Source of the DNA: Bacteroidaceae bacterium
GTDB taxonomy: Bacteria > Bacteroidota > Bacteroidia > Bacteroidales > Bacteroidaceae
Assembly (NCBI GenBank): GCA_024398435.1
Contig: JAKSJD010000002.1
Coordinates: 1 to 64,000 of the forward strand
DNA: 64,000 nt
Direction: 5' to 3'
Shown here piece by piece: positions 51,101-58,299 of this stretch. Below the pieces are notes generated by a model that had not been told where the DNA came from, made no database searches, and saw nothing but the letters and a program-made list of their open reading frames with translations. The position numbers and the translations under genes were made by a program. Position 1 is the first letter of the stretch; the number at the start of each line of letters is the position of its first letter.

Positions 51101-51900
51101 TCAGAAAGAGTGGCACGCACTGAATAGTTTCCTTCAGCACCTTCGTAGCTCTTCACGTCTACAGCTATGTTCAGTTCTGCATTGCGGTAGTTGTCGTCGA
51201 GATCCGTTGTCACATACCAGTCGAACAATCGAGTCTTAGGAGTGGCATAGAGAGTCACATCGTCGAAAATACCAGCCAAGCGCCAATAGTCCTGACCTTC
51301 GAGATAGTATCCGTCGCTGTATTTCACCACCCACACGGCAATCGAGTTCTTGCCTGGTTTGATATATTTAGTCACATCATATTCGGCAGGTTCCTGTCCG
51401 CCCTCGTTGTAGCCCACTTCCTGTCCGTTAATCCAAACGAACGAAGCACTCTGGGTCTTCTCCAAACGGAGGAACACCTGCTGGCCTTTCCAGTTGGCAG
51501 GCACTGAGAATGTGCGGCGATAGGCACCCGTAGGGTTGTAGTCGCGAGGCACGAAAGGCACGTTGGCACGGAATGGCGAAGCCACATTGCGGAAAATAGG
51601 GTCGCCGAAGCCCTCCATCTCCCAGTTGCTTGGCACGTTGATAAGGCTCCACTTGCCATCGTTGAATCCTGGCTTGAAGAAGTCGGAAGGAATTCCCTCA
51701 GGAGTTTCGGCAAAGAAGAACTTCCACTTTCCGTTGAGTGATATGTGGTTGTCGGCCAGGTAGTAGGCATGTCCCTCTTCCTGATTCAGTTCGAACACGT
51801 TAAGGTCTTCAATGTACTTATACACATTGTCCAAGAACTGAGCCTTCATCTGTGATGAAGCCACAGTCATAAGCATTAACAAGGTAAAAAATTTATTCAT
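48151..51900 (-). CDS. Exported GH2 beta-galactosidase with inserted LamG-like domain
   Basis: 1249 residues with a signal peptide (MTVASSQMKAQ). LacZ-type order: sugar-binding sandwich (WEMEGFGDPIFRNV, PTGAYRRTF), immunoglobulin-like domain, catalytic barrel with the acid/base in ILFWSAGNESGEGQN near 458 and the nucleophile in SFMDEYISVAGNGCGALDDYW near 528. Unlike E. coli LacZ, a LamG/concanavalin-like sandwich is inserted at about 613-760 (LTISFDVKPGRLCG, WHHVTASWDGKEMKLYIDGK). The C-terminal part is the small-chain domain (SDNWNSFRVNGGR, FTTMVSNDFDNVTWYGRGPEENYPDR). It removes terminal beta-galactose from glycans. Confidence 0.9.
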   Translation of the reverse strand: MNKFFTLLMLMTVASSQMKAQFLDNVYKYIEDLNVFELNQEEGHAYYLADNHISLNGKWKFFFAETPEGIPSDFFKPGFNDGKWSLINVPSNWEMEGFGDPIFRNVASPFRANVPFVPRDYNPTGAYRRTFSVPANWKGQQVFLRLEKTQSASFVWINGQEVGYNEGGQEPAEYDVTKYIKPGKNSIAVWVVKYSDGYYLEGQDYWRLAGIFDDVTLYATPKTRLFDWYVTTDLDDNYRNAELNIAVDVKSYEGAEGNYSVRATLSDADGKTVKEMKSEAFGVSGNGKKSLNFASTVDNPKKWTCETPNLYSLNIELLDQNGKTIQQIPSKMGFKETEIRHQVFYLNGQPIKVNATNSHMQHPDLGHTMNEATIRKDMEILKQHNFNAVRISHYPPVNKYLELADEYGLYIIDEAGVEAHATEHVSSMESFRPMYLERVRQMVLRDRNHPCILFWSAGNESGEGQNITEVVKEGKKYDHTRYFMYGGNGYSHPAEDIIGPRYPTSYELEANTAMTPESEDPRPSFMDEYISVAGNGCGALDDYWEVIRRHPRVMGGAIWDFVSPGLTDHIRPVKDSSPYNTPAHLMGYSKVEKGVLKLSGHEEWVEVYRQDQLELTGQALTISFDVKPGRLCGAQEGAPYITKGNAQFGVVQRGENTLRFFLHAGRQFNAEAQLPADWKDKWHHVTASWDGKEMKLYIDGKLLAQETTTASDMRGRQGNANMDNYPYSINIGRIEASHGSETHTVYTAEAEMDNVAIYGKCLADGEGKPEDALLYLTFDGAGDEGTYFTYGVTTRSYGSIWPDRTPQPEMRQMKWTTQPVSFRLINSETGEAEVTNRLFFSDLSQYEFKWMLQADGDVIEQGNLNINVGPQQKQIVSIPYHKPAIVAGKEYRVMVTASLKNDQIWAKKGHEVAWDQLELTAWNQPLPKAPVLSSSLKVDENDQQIRISGEGFAYTISKKTGNLEEVAVGGKQVLTNPLTFNLWRAPLSNESDNWNSFRVNGGRAEGYGAQVATLFYTNGLDKVGATPVYTILEQNGKETIVRVRQIVQVGVAREGNLDAYIRGTLKAGYTIDYTYRFGDDGTMEIENHMSPQGRLPELLPRIGFTTMVSNDFDNVTWYGRGPEENYPDRKTGYPVGVWSKTVKDMYEPYIMPQDHALRTDIRYLQLKNKEGQGVQIAMDQFFNFNAYQFATDNLTKSMYTYQLQPMKDRYTLNLDYNTTGVGCTAVYVLEEYKAKPTAYNRVITIKPIK

Positions 51901-51926
51901 AACTGTTGATTTTTATATTTGCCCTT

Positions 51927-51934
51927 CAAAGGTA
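51927..51934 (-). promoter_or_regulatory. -7 element of the GH2 gene
   Basis: TACCTTTG on the minus strand, 27 bases upstream of the ATG, preceded by a weak TTTC at about the -33 position. Confidence 0.55.
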
Positions 51935-52094
51935 CGGAAAAAAACCGAAAGTGAAAAATATTTTATCAATAATTTGTATTATAAATAAAAAGATTGTGGA
52001 TTTAGGGTGCAGAGTGTAGAAACTACAGTCGTCCGAGCGAATCGGTGAGTCCCCTTTTTAAGGAGTCATCTCCTCAAATAGCGAACGAAAAAAA

Positions 52095-52262
52095 TTTGAA
52101 AAATTTGATTTATTTGGTAAGCCTCTTCGTGATGGTATGATACCACAAAAACAAAAAATTTGATATACCTAAATATTTTTATAATATATATTATATAATA
52201 ATATATATTATAAGGCATAGTATGCGAAGGCTTACCAAATAAATCAAATAAATCAAATTTTT
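52095..52262. repeat. AT-rich inverted-repeat element
   Basis: Part of the 956-base gap between the GH2 and BASS genes. The left arm (52101-52129) and right arm (52225-52260) share the 21-base palindromic match GGCTTACCAAATAAATCAAAT and its complement. Each arm carries an internal repeat of AAATTTGA or AAATCAAAT. Inside lie the perfect palindrome TGGTATGATACCA (52133-52145) and an ATAATATATATTAT run. It could be a MITE-like element or a strong DNA hairpin; no coding capacity. Confidence 0.7.
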
Positions 52263-52377
52263 TGAGAGTTATATATTAATATATAAAATGCCGACACGGA
52301 CGGTTTGCTCCACCAAATAAATTCGTGGTATCCGTGCTTTTTTCTGTATGGGTCACGGACCTGTCACCTGACCCACT

Positions 52378-52579
52378 ATGAATAAGATTCAAATCTTTTA
52401 CAAATCCTGAGTTCGGCAAAATCCGGAACAATCACAATGCCCGACGGACAGGTCGGTTTCGTGGGCAAGGATGTTGCAACAATCCTGGAATATGCAAATC
52501 CAACAAAAGCTTGCAGAGTGCATGTTGAAGAGGATGACAAAGGTATGTCCCAACATTGCAAAATGGAGCGAAAAGTAAG
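52378..52579 (+). pseudogene. Broken N-terminal fragment of a BRO-family phage antirepressor
   Basis: The ATG at 52378 starts MNKIQIF; after a frame change comes NPEFGKIR, and after another TITMPDGQVGFVGKDVA, ILEYANPTKACRVHVEEDDKG and MSQHC. In order these are the landmarks of the BRO-N domain found in phage and integrative-element antirepressors (NPEFG.IR, VGKDVA..LGYANP.KA, HVD.DDKG). At least two frameshifts and the lack of the C-terminal domain make it a remnant. A GGGTCA/TGACCC inverted pair (52350-52374) lies immediately ahead of the ATG. Confidence 0.75.
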
Positions 52580-52615
52580 AAAATTTTATAAATATTATAA
52601 ATATTTATAAATATA

Positions 52616-52647
52616 TTTGGTAGATTCAATTTTTTATTGTAACTTTG
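52616..52647 (+). promoter_or_regulatory. Orphan consensus promoter
   Basis: TTTG at 52616-52619, 20 bases, TAACTTTG at 52640-52647: a full consensus match pointing away from the BRO remnant. No convincing plus-strand gene follows; the next real gene is on the other strand. It may drive a small RNA or be left over from the lost mobile element. Confidence 0.6.
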
Positions 52648-52785
52648 CAGTGCTTTTGAGAAACACAGCAAGCCGCGACTCATTGAATTGCTAAACTTGG
52701 GCCCATTGTTAGCAAGAAATGAACGCGCGAACCGCTAAACTTTTTCAACCGAGCAGGCGATACTTGAAAAATACATGTCCTAATT

Positions 52786-52824
52786 GCCAAAAAGAAATGG
52801 CAATCTCTCGTGAGGTCGCCATTT
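52786..52824 (-). terminator. Terminator of the BASS transporter gene
   Basis: On the minus strand AAATGGCGACCTC pairs with GAGATTGCCATTT around an ACGA loop, followed by CTTTTTGG. Confidence 0.8.
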
Positions 52825-52856
52825 CCATATATGTAAGTCTAAACACTACACGCCTA

Positions 52857-53831
52857 TCATTCCTTATTTGCACGTTTGTCGAATTGGTTGAACAGGCCGG
52901 CAAGGATGGTGCCGGAGATAGAGTGCCAGGCACAACTGATGGCGCATGGAACGACAGCCAACGGATAGGTGGCAAGGAAGAAGTTGCTGGCGAGATTCGT
53001 GGCCAATCCAGCATTCTGCATTCCTACCTCGATGCTGATGGTGCGCTTCTTCGCCTTGTTCATCTTGAAGAGGAGTCCTGCCAGATAGCCGGTGATGTAG
53101 CCCAGCGAGTTGTGGAGGAACACTACGATGAATATCCAGAGGAACAGCATGAGTCCGCGTGAAACCAACGAATCGTGAACGGTACTGATCACACCGCCTA
53201 CGATGATGGCAAGGCAGATGACGCTGAATCCGGGCATCACGCTCTGGATGGTTGCGAACACGGTGCGGCGACTGAAATAATAGTTGAGCAACACGCCTAT
53301 GCCCACGGGTATGATTGTTACTATAAAGATGTTCTGAAACATTCCGATGGCATCGATATCGACGCTCTGTCCGGCCAACCACAGCATGAGCAATGGTGTC
53401 ATCACAGGGGCAAGCAATGTGGACGCACAGGTCATGCCCACTGAGAATGCCACATCGCCCTTGCAGAGATACGACATGATGTTGCTCGACACTCCTCCAG
53501 GACTGCAGCCGACGAGCAGAATGCCGATTGCGAGTGCCGTCTCGAGATGGAACACATGGACGAGCATGTAGGCGATGAGTGGCATCAGGATGAACTGTGC
53601 GCAGGCACCTATGAAGATGTCGAGTGGGCGCGAGAAAAGTATCTTGAAATCGTGGGTGGTGAGCGTGAGGCCCATCGTGAGCATTATGAGGCCGAGCACC
53701 ACGGTTTGCAATGTGCCCTTAACCCATAGAAATGTCTCGGGCACGAAGAATGTGAAGATGGCTACAGCTATGACAAACCACGAAGTGTAGGTAGATAGCC
53801 ATCGGCTGATTGTTTGCAGAATCTGTATCAT
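52857..53831 (-). CDS. Bile acid:sodium symporter (BASS) family transporter
   Basis: 324 residues with about nine or ten membrane helices. The family marks are LVGCSPGGVSSNIMSYLCKGDVAFSV near 105-130 and SIEVGMQNAGLATNLASNFF near 265-284, the two crossing helices that bind sodium. Bacterial members take up organic anions such as bile acids, pantoate or keto acids; the substrate here cannot be read. It begins 1 base after the stop of the GH3 gene, so the two are cotranscribed, but a functional tie to glucosides is not obvious. Confidence 0.88.
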   Translation of the reverse strand: MIQILQTISRWLSTYTSWFVIAVAIFTFFVPETFLWVKGTLQTVVLGLIMLTMGLTLTTHDFKILFSRPLDIFIGACAQFILMPLIAYMLVHVFHLETALAIGILLVGCSPGGVSSNIMSYLCKGDVAFSVGMTCASTLLAPVMTPLLMLWLAGQSVDIDAIGMFQNIFIVTIIPVGIGVLLNYYFSRRTVFATIQSVMPGFSVICLAIIVGGVISTVHDSLVSRGLMLFLWIFIVVFLHNSLGYITGYLAGLLFKMNKAKKRTISIEVGMQNAGLATNLASNFFLATYPLAVVPCAISCAWHSISGTILAGLFNQFDKRANKE

Positions 53832-53832
53832 A

Positions 53833-56160
53833 TTACTTGATTTCCATATCTGGACGCATCACATCGTGACACTTGACAACACTGGCTTTACCAAGACGGT
53901 ATGTGGCTGTGCAGCGAGGGTCTTCCACATTGGCAGAGAAATAGAGTGTGTAGGTGCCGGCAGCTGTCTCCCAACTCTGTGTGGCTTCGTTGTAGGAAGC
54001 GAGGTCGTAGAGGCTTACTGGGAATGTGAGTGTCTGGCTCTCGCCCGGACGAAGACTGCGGGTCTTGGCAAACGATTTGAGTTCGCGCTCTGGCTTCTCA
54101 AGGCCGCCTGATGGTGCATTCACATAGAGCTGAACGGCTTCCTTGCCTGCCACCTTGCCTGTGTTGGTCACTGTCACTGCTGCCTCGAATCCGTCTTTTG
54201 TGGCTTTCACCTGTGGACAACTGTAAGCGAAGGTGGTGTAGCTCAAGCCGAATCCGAATGGATAGGAAACGGAGAGGTGCTGAGTGTTGAACCAACGATA
54301 ACCTACATTGAGTCCTTCGGCATGGATGGTGTAGTCGGTATTGCGCTGACCGCCTGCACGCTGTCCGCCACGGGCATTGCCCATTGGCTGAGTGGCGATA
54401 TTAGGGAAGTTGAACGATGATGGGAGGTCGATGAGAGTGTTAGGGAATGTCATTGAGAGTTTGCCTGATGGATTTTCCTTGCCAAGAAGTACGTCGGCCA
54501 CTGAATTGCCGCCTTCCTGTCCTGGCTGCCAAGCCATGAGGATGGCATCTGGCTGACCCTTCCATGATGATGTCTCGATTACATTACCCATATTGAGGAT
54601 TACTACCACGCGCTTGTGCTTCATGTGGTAGGCTTCGCATACATCGCTGATGAGCTGGCGCTCCACTTCAGTGAGGTTGAAGTCATCTGCCAATCGGCGG
54701 TCGCTGCCTTCGCCTGCCTGACGGCCAATGGTGATGAGGGCAATATCCGTCTCATTCGATACTCGCTCAACGAGATTGCGGTTCACTGGCATTTCTGGGA
54801 GTTGTGCCTTGCCCCAGAACCATCCGCCCTGCTGGCGCTCTGCATTCTGACGCATCTGCTGATATACCTTATATTCGGCATAGAGGTCGCTGAGAGTCTT
54901 GTTCACCTTGATTCCCGCATTTGTAAGACCTGTCATGAGGTCGATAGTATAGGCTTTGTTCACATCGCCCGAACCGGTACCTCCGGCTATGAAATCGTAG
55001 GATGTTACGCCGAATACGGCTGCTGAGAGGGTTTCGGCCATTGGGAGTGTCTGACGCTCGTTCTTGAGGAGCACCATGCCTTCAGTGGCTGATTGGCGGG
55101 TTACGGCTGCATGGGCCTGGAGGTCAGGCTTGTTGCTGTACTTGTAACCTTTGAAATGAGGACTCTTCACGATGTATTCGAGGATTCGCTTCACGCAGAT
55201 GTCGAGGTCGGACTCGAGCAAGTCGCCACTCTTCACCTTTGCGAGAATATCGTTGATTTGAGATTGGTTGCCTGGTTCCATAAGGTCGTTGCCGGCATGA
55301 ATCTGTGCTGCCGTGTTGCGAAGGCCTGTCCAGTCGGTCATCACGATGCCCTTAAAGCCCCATTCGTCGCGGAGAATGGTGGTGAGGAGTTCGCGGTTTT
55401 CCTGTGTGAAAGGTCCGTTCACCTTATTGTATGACGACATGATTGTCCAAGGGTTGGCTTCGCGAACGGCAATCTCGAAGCCCTTGAGATAAATCTCGCG
55501 GAGAGCGCGCTGACTGACCACTTCGTTGACTCCCATTCGGTTGGTTTCCTGACTGTTCACTGCAAAGTGTTTCATGCTTACGCCTACGCCCTGGCTCTGA
55601 ACGCCCTTTACATAGGCTGCTGCTATCTTACCTGCAACGAGTGGGTCTTCTGAATAGTATTCGAAATTGCGGCCACAGAGAGGCGAGCGGTGGATATTCA
55701 TACCTGGAGCAAGAAGTACATCACATCCGTATTCGTGGACTTCGTTGCCTATGGCACTACCAACATTCTGCACGAGTTCGGTGTTCCAAGTGCAGGCAAG
55801 AGCCGTACCAACAGGGAATCCGGTTGCATAATATGTGTTGGTGTCACCATTGCGCTTTGGGCTGATTCGAAGGCCTGCAGGGCCGTCGGAAAGCACTGTG
55901 GCAGGAATGCTGAGGCGAGGGATTGGACGGGTTGCACCGGCTGCTCCCGGAACCATATCGGCATGTGCGCCTATCATTCCGTTGTTGGCCGAACCGGCAT
56001 CACCCTGTGCATGGCTATAGCCCACACAGAGGGTTGCCTTCTCCTCGAGAGTCATACTTTTAAGAACTTGGTCGATATTGTCGGCCTTGAGAGTCACTTG
56101 TGCCTGCATCTGTGCCGAACACATGGCGAGCAGAATGGCAGCAATCAGTTGTTGTTTCAT
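53833..56160 (-). CDS. Exported GH3 beta-glucosidase
   Basis: 775 residues with a signal peptide (MCSAQMQAQ). GH3 order: barrel domain with LAPGMNIHRSPLCGRNFEYYSEDP, MKHFAVNSQETNR, and the nucleophile Asp in GIVMTDWTG near 273; alpha/beta sandwich with LLKNERQTLPM and the acid/base region around ITIGRQAGEGSDR; C-terminal fibronectin-like domain (ELKSFAKTRSLRPGESQTL). An asparagine/glutamine-rich GQRAGGQRN insertion precedes the DYTIHAEGLNVGYRWF segment. Cuts terminal beta-glucose or a related sugar in the periplasm. The spacer upstream carries the longest CTAG array. Confidence 0.92.
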   Translation of the reverse strand: MKQQLIAAILLAMCSAQMQAQVTLKADNIDQVLKSMTLEEKATLCVGYSHAQGDAGSANNGMIGAHADMVPGAAGATRPIPRLSIPATVLSDGPAGLRISPKRNGDTNTYYATGFPVGTALACTWNTELVQNVGSAIGNEVHEYGCDVLLAPGMNIHRSPLCGRNFEYYSEDPLVAGKIAAAYVKGVQSQGVGVSMKHFAVNSQETNRMGVNEVVSQRALREIYLKGFEIAVREANPWTIMSSYNKVNGPFTQENRELLTTILRDEWGFKGIVMTDWTGLRNTAAQIHAGNDLMEPGNQSQINDILAKVKSGDLLESDLDICVKRILEYIVKSPHFKGYKYSNKPDLQAHAAVTRQSATEGMVLLKNERQTLPMAETLSAAVFGVTSYDFIAGGTGSGDVNKAYTIDLMTGLTNAGIKVNKTLSDLYAEYKVYQQMRQNAERQQGGWFWGKAQLPEMPVNRNLVERVSNETDIALITIGRQAGEGSDRRLADDFNLTEVERQLISDVCEAYHMKHKRVVVILNMGNVIETSSWKGQPDAILMAWQPGQEGGNSVADVLLGKENPSGKLSMTFPNTLIDLPSSFNFPNIATQPMGNARGGQRAGGQRNTDYTIHAEGLNVGYRWFNTQHLSVSYPFGFGLSYTTFAYSCPQVKATKDGFEAAVTVTNTGKVAGKEAVQLYVNAPSGGLEKPERELKSFAKTRSLRPGESQTLTFPVSLYDLASYNEATQSWETAAGTYTLYFSANVEDPRCTATYRLGKASVVKCHDVMRPDMEIK

Positions 56161-56199
56161 GATTGGTATAAGGGGTTAAGGGTTATTTATTAAGTTTTT

Positions 56200-56312
56200 T
56201 TAGATATCCTAGATAATCTAGGGGGCCTATGGCTTCTAGTTACCCTAGATCTTCTAGTAACCCTAGGGCTTCTAGTTATCCTAGATTTCCCAGAGCCCCC
56301 TAGGGAGCCTGG
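56200..56312. repeat. CTAG array 3 (exact 9-base period, about 13 units)
   Basis: Units at 56200 (TTAG), 56209, 56218, 56227 (CTAT), 56236, 56245, 56254, 56263, 56272, 56281 (CTAG), 56290 (CCAG), 56300 (CTAG) and 56309 (CTGG). Every step is 9 bases except one of 10. It occupies most of the 253-base spacer between the GH3 and ACT genes. Confidence 0.92.
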
Positions 56313-56413
56313 AAATATCTTAGCGAGAAAAGCCACAAGGAACCGGCGATGCCATGAATGAGCGACACTGCCTGGTTCCTTGTGTTTGTGTGTGAGAGAG
56401 GGTATTGGAGCCT

Positions 56414-56842
56414 CTATACTAGTGTGTAGAGATCACGCTCTGCAATGAAGTGCATGTTGTTGAGCATGATGACCTCACGAGTGTGCTCGGCATCGGCAGT
56501 GCGGAAAATCATGATTCCCTTGCCATTGAGCAGGAACGAATAGAGATAAGTGATGCTGATGTTCTCGTTGTCGAAGATTTCGAGAGTGCGAGCCAACTCA
56601 CCCACTTCGTCATTGAGTTCGATTGCAAACACATCGGTCAGTGTGACTGATACCTTTGCGTCTTTCAGTACCTTGTATGCCTTTGCTGGTTCGCTGCAGA
56701 TGATGCGGAAAATTCCGTATTCGACTGTGTCGGCAATGTTGACAGCAAGAAGTTGGATGCCTTCTTCCTTGAGGAGACGGAGAATTCGGAGCATTGTGCC
56801 GCTCTTGTTCTCAATAAATACTGATAACTGCTGAATTGTCAT
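56414..56842 (-). CDS. Tandem ACT-domain protein
   Basis: 142 residues made of two ACT domains: SVFIENKSGTMLRILRLLKEE (1-66) and VFAIELNDEVGELARTLEIF (from about 72). ACT pairs bind amino acids and regulate metabolism. It is the last gene of the aromatic amino acid catabolic operon, 64 bases after the phenylacetate-CoA ligase gene, so it probably senses an aromatic amino acid or its product. No DNA-binding domain is attached. Confidence 0.88.
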   Translation of the reverse strand: MTIQQLSVFIENKSGTMLRILRLLKEEGIQLLAVNIADTVEYGIFRIICSEPAKAYKVLKDAKVSVTLTDVFAIELNDEVGELARTLEIFDNENISITYLYSFLLNGKGIMIFRTADAEHTREVIMLNNMHFIAERDLYTLV

Positions 56843-56843
56843 A

Positions 56844-56890
56844 TTGTTTACTATTTACAGATTTACTATTTACTATTTAGGATTTGATTG
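56844..56890. repeat. TTTACTA short-period repeat between ACT and paaK genes
   Basis: Repeats of TTTACTATT with one-base changes in the intercistronic spacer. Degenerate, no hairpin. Confidence 0.5.
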
Positions 56891-56906
56891 TTCAGAAAGA
56901 AAAAGA

Positions 56907-58217
56907 CTAATACGTCTTGCGGAGGTCTTTCACGCGCACTGCCTTGCCTTCGCTCTTAGGAAGCGAACCGTTGGCAACGAGGCGTACCTTTGGAGTGACG
57001 AGAATTTCGTCCTTGAGCTGGCGTGTGATTTCCCTTGTGAGTTGCTCGAGGCGTGCATAGTCGTCGGTGAAGAGGTTGGAGAGTTCCACTTCGACTGTCA
57101 TCGAGTCGTTGTCGGAAAGGGTTTCGAGAGTGATGAGATAGTCGGTAGCAAGTTCCTTGAACTGCAGGAGAATCTTTTCAATCTGGATAGGGAAGATGTT
57201 CACACCCTTGAGGATAATCATATCGTCGCTTCGGCCCTGCATACGGTCGAGACGCTTATGGTGGCGGCCACAAGGACAATCGCCTGGAAGAATGCGGGTG
57301 AGGTCGCGTGTGCGGTAGCGAAGAAGTGGCATTGCCTCACGGTTGATAGTGGTGAGCACGAGTTCGCCGAGTTCGCCGTCTGGCACTGGTTCAAGTGTCT
57401 CTGGGTCAACAATTTCCACGATATAGTAGTCTTCCCAAATATGAAGGCCGTTCTGTTCCTTACATTCGAAAGCAACACCAGGACCACACATTTCCGACAT
57501 TCCGAATGAGTTGTAAGCCTTCACTCCGAGCATCTGCTCAATGCGCTGGCGCTGGAGTTCGCTGTGAGGCTCGGCTCCGATGATGAGTGTGCGAAGCTTA
57601 GTGTCGCGACGTGGGTCGATGCCTTCCTCCACCATCACTTCGTAAAGGCGTGAAGCATAGGATGGAATGGCATGGAGAGCTGTGGTGCCAAAGTCCTTGA
57701 TGAACTTGAGCTGGCGCTTTGTGTTACCAGCAGCAGCTGGAACTGTGAGCATTCCGAGACGCTCTGCACCATATTGGAATCCAAGTCCACCGGTGAACAT
57801 TCCGTAGCCGGAACTATTCTGGAACACGTCAGTTGGACGAAGACCGACCATGTGAAGACAACGGGCAACGGCATTTGCCCATTCGTCGAGGTCGCGCTGG
57901 GTGTGGAGAATTACGGTTGGATTGCCTGTAGTTCCACTTGATGAATGGAGGCGTACACACTTATCGAGTGGCACTGAAGCAATGCCAAATGGATAAGTGG
58001 AACGAAGGTCCTGCTTTGTAGTGAAAGGAATCTTCTTTAGGTCGTCAAGCGATTGTATGTCCTCAGGTTTTAGACCTATTTCTTCAAAGCGTTGCTTGTA
58101 GAAAGGAGAATTCATACAGTGGCGAACCGTCTGTTGAAGTTTCTCGAGCTGGTAGGCCTCGATTTCCTCGCGGGTCATCAGCTCTTTGTCGGGATGTAGG
58201 TACTGACTTCTGTCCAT
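56907..58217 (-). CDS. paaK: Phenylacetate-CoA ligase (copy 1)
   Basis: 436 residues. AMP-forming adenylating enzyme joining phenylacetate or another arylacetate to coenzyme A, or working in reverse to gain ATP. Seen: LHSSSGTTGNPTVI (ATP loop) near 90-103, NSFGMSEMCGPGVAFEC near 235-251, LLRYRTRDLTRILPGDCPCGR near 300, and RMQGRSDDMIILKGVNIFP near 330. The size is that of the PaaK group. The second copy lies directly upstream in the operon, and the two are clearly paralogous, suggesting different arylacetates (for example phenyl- and indole- or hydroxyphenylacetate). Confidence 0.92.
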   Translation of the reverse strand: MDRSQYLHPDKELMTREEIEAYQLEKLQQTVRHCMNSPFYKQRFEEIGLKPEDIQSLDDLKKIPFTTKQDLRSTYPFGIASVPLDKCVRLHSSSGTTGNPTVILHTQRDLDEWANAVARCLHMVGLRPTDVFQNSSGYGMFTGGLGFQYGAERLGMLTVPAAAGNTKRQLKFIKDFGTTALHAIPSYASRLYEVMVEEGIDPRRDTKLRTLIIGAEPHSELQRQRIEQMLGVKAYNSFGMSEMCGPGVAFECKEQNGLHIWEDYYIVEIVDPETLEPVPDGELGELVLTTINREAMPLLRYRTRDLTRILPGDCPCGRHHKRLDRMQGRSDDMIILKGVNIFPIQIEKILLQFKELATDYLITLETLSDNDSMTVEVELSNLFTDDYARLEQLTREITRQLKDEILVTPKVRLVANGSLPKSEGKAVRVKDLRKTY

Positions 58218-58299
58218 AATAGTTTGTATTTTAGGTTATTCTTTAATCTCTTATCTTCTTTCTTTCTGTAATCTCTAACCTCTAACCTGTAATATTTGA

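Noticed and set aside
52719-53162. Plus-strand open frame beginning MNARTAKLFQ with a CPNCQKE motif, behind the orphan promoter
   Set aside because: Most of it is antisense to the well-supported BASS gene and it crosses that gene's terminator. The CPNC motif is short and probably chance.
41182-56312. CTAG arrays as CRISPR-like or terminator structures
   Set aside because: The unit is 9 bases with no spacers of 25-40 bases and no stable hairpin with T-run.
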